Assembly (NCBI RefSeq): GCF_000315625.1
Contig: NW_005434615.1
Span: forward strand, 320,991 to 384,990
Direction of reading: 5' to 3'
DNA from: Guillardia theta CCMP2712
Taxonomy: Eukaryota; Cryptophyceae; Pyrenomonadales; Geminigeraceae
DNA length: 64,000 nt
Of this stretch, positions 1 through 13,453 are shown piece after piece. The notes beneath the pieces were generated by a model, which did no database searches, was not told the origin of the DNA, and saw nothing but the letters and a program-made list of their open reading frames with translations. The position numbers and the translations under genes are program-made. Positions within the stretch are counted from its first letter, which is position 1, and every line of letters begins with the position of its first letter.

Positions 1-1748
1 AACCTCTTAAACCGGGCCATCATCGAGACACATACAAAGCAAAAGCGCTACAACCAGACATTTACCGCTCAGTGGCATCCATGTCTGAGTGCAATTCGAT
101 GGATGGAAACTTGGATTCTTGGAGGATTTTGTTCAGAGAGTGACACCTTCGCTTGTCACGAACGAAAATAACAACTTGGTTGAACTCTGTACAGGAAATC
201 GGTACAAGTGAAAGTTATGTTGATCTTGCTTACCAAGAATGTCCATGAGATCAGTCAGTTTGCGCGTCTTCTGAGACTCTTCCAGCTTGATGTAGAATTG
301 GCTCAGGCCGTGCAAGCTGAGTTTGTCCATATCAATCAGGATTTCCTTCGGCTGCAACCCAATCCGTCTCAGAATCTTCTAAGCATCATTCGAGGAGAAT
401 CACACATCCAGACAACACATCGCTCCTACCAATCTAAACAAAGTAATGAAGAACTTCTTGAAATGAATGCAGCTAAGGAAGCCAAAAGACACATCGATCG
501 AGATTTCACCAAGAACCGACCAGAGGTAGCTCGAGTTCAAACAAATATTCCATCAATTTGGAGAACTGGGTCAATTTCGATGAGGGTGGGGGATGCTTAC
601 TTTTTGGACGAACTTCATGACTGTTCCTTTGATCTCGGGAGGAAGAGTTGCCGAGAAGCACATGGTCTGCTTGTTCTTGGGGGTAGTGTAAAAGATCTCT
701 TGAACGTCTTGACGCATGTCAGCTTTCTCAAGAACCTTGTCAACCTCATCGATGACAAAAATCTTCAGTCTCGACAAGTCCAGGGCCTTTCTCTGGACAA
801 GGACCTTGAGTCGTCCCGGACATCCAACCACAATATGCGGCTTGTCCTTTGTGAGGCTTGCTTCCTGCTGAGGGAGAGGAACACCTCCGTAAATGCACTG
901 GACTGTGATACCCTCAAGATAGGCCTTGAACCTCTCGAATTCCTTGGCAACCTGGTATGCAAGCTCCCTGGTGTGCACCACAACCAAAGCTTGCAAGGAT
1001 TGCTCATCCGCAGCAATCCTTTCAAGGATCACGGTGACGAACACGGCGGTCTTGCCCATCCCCGCTTTGGCTTGGGCAACGATATCATGTCCAGCTAGAC
1101 CGTCCGGAATAGCCTCCTCTTGAACTGTAGGAATGTACCGTTGCAAGGACAATGTCACAAACTGTCAAAGCATCCATCCACACAATGCCACATGCTTCGG
1201 GTAGAACAGCTTGCGCCGTGAGGAGGGGGGATAATGCCAAAGCATAAGTCCCAATCCACCTCAGGCATAATCCAACTCCCTCTGACATGTCGATTTCCAC
1301 GATAAATGGCATATCTACCTTTAGATGGATGCTCGAAGGCACAGTCGTTGATCGCTCTCAAAAGTTCCGGCTTAAGAAGGAAATCACGGAAGCTTGCAGC
1401 ACTCGTGGAAATATGCCCCGCAGTTTGCTGGGTACGAGCGGATGGTGCTTCTTCCTCCTGCGATAATAAAACGTTCAGTTGGGGGCGAATGAAGCTCCAC
1501 AGATGGGATAAAGGTAACTCAAACATTTAACGCCATTCCTCCGAGTCAAACCACATTTCCCCACATGGCATAGAATTTCTCAAGGAACTTTCTCAATGGG
1601 TTGGCAGTCAGAAGCAAGCAAATCAGATCACCGAAGAAGCACACAACAACACGCAGGAAATAATAACAAGAAATAATGAACAAAAAACCATCGAACTTCC
1701 TACCTTATCAGAGTCAGAATCATACTGGGGAAGGTCTTCGTCCGCCAT
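1..1748 (-). CDS. DEAD-box RNA helicase of the UAP56/DDX39/Sub2 family (3' end outside the window)
   Basis: ATP-dependent RNA helicase that in known eukaryotes acts in spliceosome assembly and in loading export factors on mRNA in the nucleus. The start at 1748 gives [15 protein letters not shown], an acidic N-terminus typical of the family. Apparent exons on the minus strand: 1748 to about 1704, about 1470-1319, 1124-601, 351-234 and 186-66; the next acceptor is uncertain or beyond the edge. Visible motifs in order: the Q-motif region (CAFEHPSK then VQEEAIP), Walker A as [12 protein letters not shown], a GG motif, DEVD where the family usually has DECD, SAT, then the start of RecA domain 2 ([14 protein letters not shown]). 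The last quarter, including the HRxGRxxR box, is missing because the window ends. The DEVD replaces the usual Cys by Val, a mild change within DEAD-box variation. Confidence 0.9.
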
Positions 1749-2481
1749 GGCGCCGCGCTTTCTCACGCGCCGCGGATCCTCCCGCCTTTTTTTAGGACCC
1801 CCTCCATGAACTTGGATTCTTGATTTTGAAATTTTATCGCATAATTATGATCATATGACATCACGTGTAGGAATTTACTAGGACCTGGCTTGTACAATCG
1901 ATCAATAGTTTTAATTCATAGATCGAAAATCTTCCTCGGCGCTGACCTGTCCCTGCCGAGAAACCTAGGCAAACCCTGTGAGCTGCGTACCGATAGCTTT
2001 AGTCTATATACGCGAAGATAGTTGACTAATACTTTCATATTATACTTGAACCCACAAGGATCACCCCACCTCAAATCACCGCACCCTTTCCACATGATTC
2101 CACCCTAGGCTTTCCTTGCTCAGAACCGGTGGTTTATAGTACATTTGAACGGTAGGGTATTTGACAATTGGTGGGTAGGGTAGTTGGAGAGCACTGGACA
2201 CTGCAGGGTTTGAGGTTAAATATTTTTAGATATTTCATTTCGTTTGTACTTTTCAGTACCAAGTTTCCAAGTTTCACTTTTTAATATGTAATAATTTGTA
2301 CTATGTAATACACATATTTAAAATGTACAATCCGTCATAATACCAATATATATAGTTTTAAAATCTGTAGGTACCAACATCCGCCTCGGTCGGAATTTGG
2401 AAGGTAGAAGTCCAGGCCTACCCATTGCTGCTGTTGTCCTCCCCTCCTACTCCCGCTCGCTCTTCCTCCCTGACACCGACG
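1749..2481. promoter_or_regulatory. Shared divergent promoter region between UAP56 and CIR1 genes
   Basis: This 0.73-kb gap separates two divergent gene starts. No convincing ORF is seen. It is AT-rich in 2200-2380, with a TATATATA-like stretch near 2345, and carries GGTAGGGTA-type motifs at about 2152 and 2186. The same motif recurs in other intergenic spaces of the window. Promoter function is inferred from position only. Confidence 0.4.
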
Positions 2482-3878
<1,397 letters not shown>

Positions 3879-3969
3879 GTCTCAGCTTTTCATACGATCG
3901 GATCAAACCCTGAGGGGTCATTCCAATCCTAAGATAGTATTTTGAAATGAATTCATTTATCAATACCTA

Positions 3970-4110
3970 ATGGTAATGATTGGGCTCTTGTATGTATATG
4001 TACACGTCGAAGAATTCGTCCGGGTCAGGAAAAACGACCAATGGAAAAAGAGATGGGATGCGATTGATGAAGTTCCTGTGCTTGCAGAGCCGTTACTTCA
4101 TGAGACGTAA
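3970..4110 (+). other. Small unassigned ORF (46 codons) between CIR1 and NSUN5
   Basis: An ATG-started frame running to TAA encodes a hydrophobic start followed by a charged Trp-containing stretch (KNDQWKKRWDAIDE). It overlaps the far 3' end of the antisense NSUN5 model. No family is recognised. It could be a 3' UTR of CIR1 or chance. Confidence 0.15.
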
Positions 4111-5836
4111 GACTTTGACGACAGCTCGTCTGCCATACACACGGAGCAAAGCGTGCATCATCCTTCTACGCAAGCTCATTGACAATCTGACGGAAAGACT
4201 TGGCGGTAATCTGTTCGTACTGGCATAATGATCTCCTTGGCCAGGGACCCGTACACTCTCATCACTCGAAGGATTCTTCCGCACAAAGCAAGCGACGAAA
4301 AACCCCATGGAATGCTCTTCCGGTGTTACCCGTACACACTTGTCCGCCTACACGCAAGAAAAAGTCAAAAACTGATCTGAACAGTATTCGAGATATACAT
4401 CAGGAAAGACGGGAAGTCCTCTCCGAGACCAATTGGGAAGAATTCTCTTCAGCTCGAAATCTGCTTTCCTTGCCTCCAGACAAGACTCAACAACGTCTTC
4501 ATTCTCCTGCTGGTGGATGGAGCATCTGAGCTCTTGCATTAAATTTCTTTCCGAAAAGTCTAGAGGACAAGACTCACGTGCTGTAAACGACTCTTCGAAC
4601 ATTTGGAAAGCTCAGAGCATGCAAAAGCGCCTTCTTCTGGAACGCACAGAGACGTTGGAGACGCTCTTCTTCCTTCTCCTAGCGGTCTTGATCAATACAG
4701 GTTGATGGACATTGCACTAAACGACAGATGCACAGTGAGAAAAAGGACAACCTTTGATTTCGCATCCATCCTCTCTTCTCTGCCCACAATCCCCGATCCG
4801 CTGCAGCTCGGGTCCAGCAGAATACCCTGTTCAACTACAACTTCACAATTCCACATCGTACCCCACCCCAGTTCTCCTCCTACCTGTACGTGAGAGAAGG
4901 GTTTGACTTTGGCACTGACAGACAGAAAGTCTTTCTTCATCACGGTAATGTTGCTGGCCCCCATCTTCTCCACCGTCTCTTGCAGGAGCTTCACTCGATC
5001 TTGATTGATGTCGAGCGCAACAATCTTCCCCCGGTTCCCCATCAAGGCGCTCAGGTGAGTAGTCTTGTTTCCTGGAGCCGCGCAGGCGTCCAGAGCAAAC
5101 TCAATGTCGTTGTCCTCCATCATCACCCTCGCTGGCATGCAGCTGGCTTTCTCTTGGATCCGAACGAAATGATCCCCAACCAGCTGGCTCTTGTGGAAGT
5201 CAGACGTCGATCGCAGCATCAGAAGATCGTCGAAGTCGGGATCCAGACAGAATACCTTCGACTTGTTCATCGAAAGCGTTTGCATGAATTCCTGATGAGA
5301 CAATTGCTCCCACGAGTCCGCCAACAGACCCTCCACCACTTCCGCCATGGTTGTCCTGAGAACGTTCACTCGCAGGTACTTGAGGTTATGAGAGGGTCGA
5401 TGTGCACTTTCTCTTGAGAGATCGTCTACACTCTTAATTCCTCGCTTTTCAAGCTGACGGCCAAGAGCCTTCACAAGACCTTCTCGATGGCCCTTGACCA
5501 GTCGACTGGCTTCCCCCCCACCTTGGATCTTCTTCTTGCCCAACAGGATCTCGTACACGAGAACCTTGAGCAAGAACGGTTTGAACCTATTCTCCTCGCT
5601 GGCAAGCCCAGTTGTCTTCATGCATTCATCTATCAGGTTGGAGAGCCTACAGGAGCACGCAAAGAATCAGCATCCTTTAACAATTCCAACAACAGCAACC
5701 TTGTCGTCTCCGCTGCAAGTGCCAGGGTGGCCTTCTTGTTTCTGATCGAAGGGGCGAGAGAAAGTCTCGACAAGGTTCCCTTCCTCTTCCCTGCCTGCTC
5801 CAGGACTGAGCTCGCGTCCTGGTACAGCGGGTACAT
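4093..5836 (-). CDS. NSUN5/Rcm1-type 25S/28S rRNA cytosine-C5 methyltransferase
   Basis: Six exons are consistent: 5836-5700, 5646-4884, 4826-4752, 4678-4578, 4525-4399 and 4347 to about 4093. The N-terminal helical region (LYQDASSVLEQ, KVLVYEILLGK) and the PUA-like stretch with LRVN align well with animal NSUN5. The SAM-binding motif I is DACAAPGNKT. Motif IV is DPSCSGSG, and motif VI is YSTCS followed by HQQENEDVV; these hold the two cysteines used in release and catalysis in this family. The domain closes with GFFVACFVRK as in human NSUN5. Family members methylate one cytosine in large-subunit rRNA in the nucleolus. A basic tail of about 60 residues after GFFVACF is not seen in the human protein, so either the true stop is nearer or another intron exists. 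ATG 5836 directly follows an in-frame TAG, which supports it as the start. Confidence 0.88.
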
Positions 5837-6454
5837 CTATCCCTCTCTACCCTCACGTGCGGCCACCAATCTCGCCATTGTGGTTCATAGGCCGAGTACC
5901 CCATGGTCATCCCACCCCCAATCAAAGCGAGATACCCCCAATTGGACTCACAGAGTACCCCAATTTTCCCAAGACTCCCTCATATTTACTCACCCCTACC
6001 CCCTCCGAAGAGGAGGACTGCTCTCGAACCCCGGGGCCCCGGGTGTGTGAACCTGCCCGGACAGACTCCGACCGGGCCTGGTACTGTAAAACTATTTTAA
6101 GAACAGCGAGAAGGAGATTGAGTAAACTATTTATATTTATTTTTGAAAAGAAACTGTCCCAGATCTGGCGTATCGTTCCAAATCTTTGTTCTATTTCTCT
6201 TCCTCTATTTCCTCTTGGGCACAAAACTACCCCCTCACCCCCTCCACGACTACCACTGTCCCCAGTAACCCCACCCTTGGACTAATCTGCTGCGCGATCT
6301 GCCGTCGGACCCCCTATTCCCACTTACTTGACCCATCAATCATGGGGCAGAATCAGTACCCCATGCCCTTGCCATTGACCCCTACCCCCTCTAATCCACA
6401 ACCTACCCCCTGCGGATCCTCCCTGCCAAACAAGGTTGAGCGCCGCCGCCCGTA
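5837..6454. promoter_or_regulatory. Divergent intergenic region rich in TACCCC motifs
   Basis: The gap lies between the starts of NSUN5 (minus) and the PH-LRR gene (plus). The plus strand is strongly C-rich, with at least seven TACCCC hexamers between about 5896 and 6410. No gene is supported here; the ORFs present are Pro-rich by composition only. A role as shared promoter is inferred from position. Confidence 0.4.
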
Positions 6455-9400
6455 ATGGCTGGGATGGAGGGAGCGGAGATGCAAGGCTGCCTTAGCAAGA
6501 AGAAGCTCGACCATGGTCGCTTCGAAGACCCGTACAAGCAGAAGGTCTACTGCTGGATCAAGGACGGCAAGTTCTACCTCTGCCCAGCGAACAATGATAA
6601 GCGTCCTGTAAGCTTATCGAACAAGGAGGTGTATGACCTCAACGATTGGAAGGTGAGTGGATGACATGACTTCAAAACACACATACATACCATGGCTGAA
6701 AGTTCATCTCTACACCCGAAACATATCTTGTCTGATTCATGCTGGGTTGTTGCCCCAGAATGTTTCTTCCGACTAAAATGGCATTCATTTCAGGTTGTCT
6801 TAGAGGACAAAGGAAAATTTGCGCTGGAAAACAATCACGGGGAACAAATCAAACTCAAATCAGATCATCCGACGGAAAGCAAAGCGTGGACTGATCAGAT
6901 CACAAAGTCACTGAGAGACGCGGTCTACTTTTGGCTCGATGGTTTCCAGTACTGATCTGTCACTCTGCTGATGAACAGAAGGAGAAAGAAAGGAGGGAAA
7001 CTTTGAGAGCCCGAGAGCTCGCAGAGGAGCGCAAGAGGCAAGAAGAGAAAGCCAAGAAGCTAGAAACAGAAGTAGATTTTGTTTTCCTTTCCATTGTGGC
7101 AAGGATTTGATTTGGTTTCACCAGAAAGAACAAGAGAAAGCAATGGCAGAGAAAAAACGAAAGGAGGCGGAGGTGACATTGTTTACCCGTGCTATGTGCT
7201 TTATTCTAAATTTGGACTGCTTATAGACTGCAAAATCTGCAGAAAATCCGAAGCCTGCAGAGAGCGAGAGACCTCAGAAGACGGAAGGCGAGGAGGTACG
7301 TTTTTCTACATAAGCATCCCATTGTTGAACTTGCAATAGGAGAATAAGAGATTTCAGCATGCACAAAAGATGGTAGCTAAGCTCACGGACGATATCTCAC
7401 AATATCAGGTGAAGACATCTATACGCCGTATGCTTCTTTGATACGATGTAGGGGAGAATAAAAGCAGCGGAGAAACGATTGGTGGAAGTGATTGGCCAAG
7501 AAAATGGTAATCATGTCATCGAACAAGGTCTTGTTTTGTCTTAAACTTTCTGATAGGGGGCAGCGAGAAATTTGAGGATCTTCTTGAGCAAATCGTCAAG
7601 GCATTAGATGAAGCAAACATGGGGCGTGAATCGGCGGAAATGGCTCTTGAAATTGAGGTTTGCAAACCAATTATATTTTGTCGATCTCCTGATAGTGTAT
7701 CACTTGATGATCTATCTGATGAACTTTGATCCTTAACGTTTCGCATGTTTATTATCCGTTTCTTTCATAGATGGGAAACTCAACAAAACTGCAAGCGGAT
7801 CTGACTGTTCTGAATGAGGAGATGGTAAGCTTACATTTTCAGTGGTCATGGTGGGTTGATAGCATGATTCAGGATAATCTGAAGAGCAGAACAGGCAGTG
7901 AAGATGGCGCTGTATCATTCCGACTTTGAGCTAATTTAATCCTAAATGTCTGCATTGCCAGGCCAAGGAAGGTTCGGAAGAGCTGAAATCTCGGCTTGCA
8001 GTCCTAGAGCAGGTAAAGCCGAACTTTGCTCGGAGTAACTCCATCTATGCTCTATGACACCTTTTTCCAAGGAAAATGCCGATTTACAGAATGAGTTGAC
8101 CGAAGCTCTGAAAATATGTGAAGCACTTCAAAGTCAGGTACTTGACATGATAGACCTCGGTCGATCTACATCGCTGTGTCAGCTCATCATGCACATGTTG
8201 ATCCACAGGCGGATCCAGCTCTTGATCAGAAGATGGAACAAGTTTTGAACGAGCTGAACAAGCAAAAGGAAGAGTCACAAGAGACCACGGCAAAGCTCAC
8301 GGCAGCAGAATCGAACCTCAAATCTAAGGATTCAGAACTTGCAGAAGCTAAGCAGAAGCTTGCCGATCTAAAGGCGGTGAGAGACTCAGATGTCTTCGGT
8401 TTTCATCCTGAATGCAAAGGATAGGAGTTTGATGCTTTGAAAACTGAGCTTGCCAAAGCGCAAGAGAAACTGGGAAGCTTGCAAGGAGCGGAAGAAAGTG
8501 CAGGAAATAGTGAAGCTTTGAGGAGCGAAATTGACAAATTGCAGAAGGAGGTCCTGATTTCTTACTCCATTTTCTGACCTGTGAATCTCACATTGAATGT
8601 AGCTGGAAACGGAGAAAAATCGTATCAAAGACGTGGAGAAGAAGGTTTTCTGAATGTGAAGGACTCAAAGTCCTGAAGATGGTATTAGGCCGATGAGGAG
8701 AAGCAGCAATTGTTGGCTGTGCGGTATGGTGACCTCTCACTTTCTTGTTGGTGTATTCATGCTTGTTTGGTTTTTCAGCGCGGAGCTAGACAAGGAAAGG
8801 GAGCTCAGGCAAGATGCAGAAAGGAAAGCGCAGGAGCATTCTCAGGGCAACGTATGTGAAATTGGCAGAGAACACGGTGAATCTAAGAAGCCTTTTCCAG
8901 GATGCGAACCCTGCTGAGGAAGACTTCCTTGTATTGTCACAAAAGCTGGATGTAAACAAAGCTTACTGAAGCCGATCGTTGTTCATGACGAGATCTAGGT
9001 TGAAGTCCAACAAACCAAATATTTACAAGAAGAACTTGAAATTGCGAAGCAAGTGGTAAGTGCCCTTTCGTTTGGATCATAAGAGTTATTGGGAAATAGC
9101 ACGATTTGTGAAGTCACTTGATACTGATGCTGATGCCTCTTAATTGTTGTCTTCTGCTAGCCTCCAGAGCTGTATTTTCATGTGTTTGATTCTACCATCT
9201 GCAGATTGAAGACTTGCAAGCAAAGATGGATGATGAAAAGATGCAAGCAGATGAAATTCAAACCGTATGTCAAACTAATGTGCACTTGAGGAGGCTCATT
9301 TTGTGCAACAGTCTCTAAAGTCACAATTGAAAGAAAGCGAGGAAACCATCACGAAGCTGAGAGCTGGATCTGATGAGAATACGAACAAAGACCTTGAAGA

Positions 9401-11626
9401 CCAGGTTTGCACCGTATGGATTTTTTCATATTACGTACTTATTGTAACTTAGATCGTGATGTTGAAAACCAAAGAAAGTGCTCAAGAAGCAAAGGTTAAA
9501 CCAACTTTTAAGATATCAAAATTGTGAAATATTTCAATCAGATAGCTGCAGCTGAAAAAACGGAGAAGGATTTAAAAGACAGACTTGTGAAACAAGTAGT
9601 TTTAATCTCATACTCTTTCTTTTTGTGACCGGTATCTTCATAGATAACTGAAGCTGAAATGGAGAGGGAACGACTTGAAAAAATAATCCACAACGTATGC
9701 ATCGTTGTTTAAGGATGTTGTCGGGTTCGTTACTTGTTTCCCAGCTTCAGAAGAATTCTAGTGATGGAAACGGATCTGTTGAGAGTCTGTCTAAGCAGGT
9801 GAAATACATCTCGTGTGCGTTTGGCATGATTCATGCATGTAAGGTTTCTGAACTGAAGAAAGAATTGGAATCTTCACAACAAGGGAAGAGCGAAGCCAAC
9901 GATCGATCGCAAAAGCTGCAAACCCGCGTGATCGAGCTACAGTCTGAGCTTGAGGTTTCTTGAACCATGAGTTGAGAATGCTTTGTGGGTTGACTCTACT
10001 TCTCAGAACCTGAGACTGGAGAAGCAGAGCTTGGAGGCTCTGGTTGCCTCACTTCGCAGGTGACTTGAGCAACTTCGGAACGATTCATTTGTTTGCTTCT
10101 CTCATTCCCGTTGATCTTTGCAGCGAGAATTTGCAAAACTCTACCAGAATTGCAAATGTGATTTTTCGATATTACAGAGTGACAGGATCTGAAATACTTT
10201 TTTAGCGCGACAATTCCAATGGCTTCATGTCACCGAATGACAACGGAAGCTCTCCCAATTCGAAGAAAGATACCAGCATCAGATCACCGGCTGCGCACTT
10301 GTTCATGTCAGGTAAGATTGTTTCTTATCGCCTTTGCTTCTTGTCAAAGAGCACAAAGCTGATGTTTTTTTGTTGTTGACACATCAGGATCCTTAACTGG
10401 TACCCCTGGAAAGGTCAGAACAAAGCATGCTCGTCTACCGTGAATGAGACAACTCAACAGGTTGCCAAGATCCTCCTGGGAAGCTCTGAACGTCATCGCC
10501 TACCAACGACTGTACGGGACTCTCACGCTAACGATGCAAAAGTCAATGTAACAGTGGTTCGATGCACACAGGACTACCTGGCATCGTTGCTGGATGGCAC
10601 GACAGAAATCAATCGCGTTGGGAAGGTAGTTGAGTATTTGATGTACCACCTCGAAACTCATGCTCGCATCCTTGAAGGGTTTGCTGCCCGAAGACATGGT
10701 CGAGATCGCAGCCTACGTGAAATGTCACCCCAAGGTTTGTCCGTGCATGTCACTATCGATGCATTGAAAGAATTTTTCTCCGTGAATCTCAAGACGATTT
10801 CTCACTGTCATAGTCATGCGCTAATTCCTTCCTTGGCACAGATTGAAAGACTCTTCTTGTCTGGGAATAACTTGGGCGTCCCTGGAGCTCAACAGCTGTG
10901 CAACCTCATCTTGGATCAGAGTCTTCGTCTTGCAAGGCTGGATTTGAGGCACAACAACCTTGGTAGAGCGAGGCAGACTGGTTGCTCCAAACGTCTGATT
11001 TGTGAGCGCACGACAGGAAATGAAGGATGCATCTTGATACTGGAAGCTGTGGCGGAGAACAAGACCATTAACAGGATTGATCTCAGTGCCAATGGCATCA
11101 CAGCACAGGCCGCTCCGGCCATCGCGCAGGTATGGAATCGAGCTTGATGCGTGTTCTTTGTCAACGATGCTTTGAAGGCAATCGGGAAGAATGAGAGACT
11201 TTCCCGCCTTGATCTTCGTCACAATGATCTTGGGGACTTGGGGGCTGTCGCTTTGGCTGAAGCTGTCAGGATCTTATTGCTTTCATTTCTTCTTGTCATG
11301 CATGCGCAGATCAAGAGCAGCTGCATGTTGCACCACCTTGACCTCTCGGCCAACAGCATCGGCCACAAGGGTGCTGAGGTCTTCCTCCCTGACCTCGGAA
11401 CGTGTCCCTGACAGTCACTGCAGGCGCTGGCAGCAGCTCTGAGAGCCAACGTGACCCTGCAGGTGCTGGACCTGCGGGGCAATGCTGTGTCAGCGTTGGG
11501 GGTTCAGGCGCTGGAGGAGGCTTGCAACGAGTCCAAGGTTTGTAAGTTTACTCGCTCAGAAGAACGTTCACTCGAACCCTCCAGGTGCCCGACAGGCAAA
11601 TTCTCCTCCCTCATGCGAATCGGTAA
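6455..11626 (+). CDS. PH domain, long coiled-coil and leucine-rich-repeat protein, about 30 exons
   Basis: Exon 1 (6455-6652) starts MAGMEGAEMQGCLSKKK and with exon 2 (6794-6922) forms a PH domain; the second half ends in the usual C-terminal helix (ESKAWTDQITKSL). From 6979 to about 10020 there are some 25 short exons of 14-60 codons, nearly all in phase 0, that read as heptad-rich, Glu/Lys-rich coiled coil, for example QADPALDQKMEQVLNEL at 8211. A Ser/Asn-rich linker lies at 10210-10420. Ribonuclease-inhibitor-type LRRs follow at 10854-11546 (LARLDLRHNNLG, INRIDLSANGIT, LSRLDLRHNDLG, LHHLDLSANSIG, LQVLDLRGNAVS). The likely stop is TAA 11624-11626, although the same bases form a good donor. 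PH domains bind phosphoinositides or proteins; a membrane-linked or cytoskeletal scaffold is an inference. I know no named orthologue. Confidence 0.75.
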
Positions 11627-11771
11627 GGGAGAGCCGCTTTGTACCATACTATTCAAACCGCCTCACGTTAATAACAACGCTTGTTCAAACGAAAGTCGTC
11701 GAAGGCGAGCAAAGATGTTATCCCACTCGCTTGTTGAGTGTGTCCACTGTCAGAGTTCCAGGCCCTACCCG

Positions 11772-12624
11772 TCACGTCAGCACCATGCGGTCAGTGCGAT
11801 CAGAGCTCGCCTGATCCTCCACTGCTGCATCAACAAATGGCGCGTCTCGCGCGCTCATGACAGGCGTGGAGTCGCTAGCAGGGACTCGCATGTAGACTGA
11901 AGGATTCTGCAACAAAGCTGTCAGCAGCAGCAGCAGCAGCAGAGCAGCAGCAGAAGCAGCAGTCACCGCAGCTGCTTCGGCGAAGAACGCTTTGGTTTCC
12001 GGGGACTTGGTGACTTGTGCTGGCGTCCTACCGGCCTGCTCGTAGGGTCAGGATGAGGGCGGGATGGAGGGGGAGGAGGTACCGCATCTCGCATGTCGGG
12101 GTCTGCTCCTTGGCTCATGAGGAAACGGCATACTTCGACGTGATTGTATCTGGCAGCTACATGCAGAGGTGTGCACATGTTCTGTCAACAAGTGAGAAAC
12201 CCGCAGCGAGCACTGCATTGGCTCACATTGTCCACAGCATTGATTGAAATCCCCTCCTTAACAGCTTGAATGATCTCTTTCGGATCTCCTCGACAACAGG
12301 CAAAATGAAGCTTCGTCTTTTCTCCTTGCATCTGAGGTGACATGACATCAATCCGCTGAGACTCATGCTGTGATGGTGCATGGGAAACAACGCCATGTAT
12401 CGTCCTCTCAGCTCCCTGCTGCTTTGCGGGTTCTCTACACCTGATCTGCTTCTAGACTTTCTGAATCGGAAAACTGCGAGCTTGCAGATACTTTCCGCGG
12501 TTTCTAAGTGTACAGACATGACATCGATGTCTCCGATTTCAAATTGATCGCGCATCATTTCTGTTGTGTGCTTGCTTTGCCTTTCCTGGTTCTCGATCCC
12601 CTGCTCGCCATGTACGTTCGACAT
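11772..12624 (-). CDS. Ankyrin-repeat protein with C-terminal poly-leucine membrane segment
   Basis: At least two ankyrin repeats are split by an intron: KLHFACCRGDPKEIIQAV on one exon, then CTPLHVAARYNHVEVCRFLM after the intron ending near 12192. The exon ends at 12083 and the next begins at 12035, giving DAAGRTPAQVTKSPETKAFF, the expected end of an ankyrin unit. A hydrophobic run of Ala and seven Leu follows, then a tail of about 45 residues to the stop at 11772. The hydrophobic run is encoded by the CTG side of a CAG triplet array. One membrane pass near the C-terminus is likely. The start at 12624 is tentative because the exon join between 12500 and 12440 is unclear. The gene is convergent with the PH-LRR gene, with 145 bp between stops. 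Confidence 0.6.
11921..11962 (+). repeat. CAG triplet array coding for leucine on the minus strand
   Basis: Interrupted CAG triplets. On the minus strand they are CTG codons and form the poly-Leu membrane segment of the ankyrin protein. Length change here would alter the hydrophobic span directly. Confidence 0.8.
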
Positions 12625-13453
12625 CTCTCTTACCTGGGTGATCGCTCATGGCTTTCCGATCTATTCTCGGTCTACTTTTCTCTCGAGCCTCCTGTCTGGT
12701 CTTAACTTCTCTTGTCCCTCCTCAAACTTCTCCCACCTTCCTGCCCTGCCCTCGCCTGCCCAGCTCTGACTTTGCCTTCCCTTCCCTCCATTCCACTTCT
12801 CTGTCTCATCTTCCAGCTTTGTTCTCGTTTCCTGTCATGTCTTGCCATGATCTGCCTGGCTTTCGCCTTTCTTCGCCCCCTCCTCCTCCCTTCCCTCTCC
12901 ATGTGTTCTACGCGTTCGGCAGCCATTCACCGACTCCTTTACCCCCACCCCCCTTGCCACACCAGGAACTATCAACACCGGTCTATTTCAGAGAAGGCAA
13001 CCCCCCATCAAGTATGCTTCAGAGCACCTTTTCCTTCAAATTACCACCCCTACCCCCTGAAACCGGCTACTCCGATAGTAGCAATGTTCCCGATGCTAAC
13101 TTGAGTTGGAGGGAGGGAGGGAGGGAGGGAGGGAGGGAGGGAGGGAGGGAGGGAGGGAGGGAGGGAATGGTGAGATGGGGAGCATAAGAGTTCGCAACGA
13201 AGTTTAGAAGAGACGAAGTCAATTGAGAGGACTCGTCGGGAGGAGGAAGAAAGGAGAAGTATTGAGGTGTGGAAGGGCGGGAGGGCGAGATTGCAGAAGA
13301 GACTACTAACGCGACTCGGGGATGCGGACTGCGACCAAGGAATGCCAGGGAGGACAGAAGAATCAAGCTCTCATTTGTGATTATCATTTGTGAGAAGAAT
13401 CAAGAACGTGTGAGATTGTTTTTGTATCAAGTACTACACAAATTCCTGCTACA
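12625..13453. other. Intergenic low-complexity region
   Basis: Pyrimidine-rich to about 13080 on the plus strand, with C-tracts (TTTACCCCCACCCCCC near 12940 and CCCCTACCCCCTGA near 13050) of the class seen in other gene gaps. It then becomes purine-rich, with a GGAG tetramer array. ORFs over 100 codons exist on both strands but are compositional. Confidence 0.5.
13108..13165 (+). repeat. (GGGA)n tetranucleotide microsatellite
   Basis: About 14 uninterrupted copies of a GGGA/GGAG unit. It reads Gly-Gly-Arg-Glu on one strand and Pro-Pro-Ser-Leu on the other, which explains the false ORFs around it. Confidence 0.95.

Noticed and set aside
208-1098. 296-codon plus-strand ORF
   Set aside because: Antisense shadow of the UAP56 helicase exons.
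12648-13187. Pro/Ser-rich 179-codon ORF and its neighbours
   Set aside because: Composition-driven ORF in pyrimidine-rich spacer; no domain, no consistent splice pattern.
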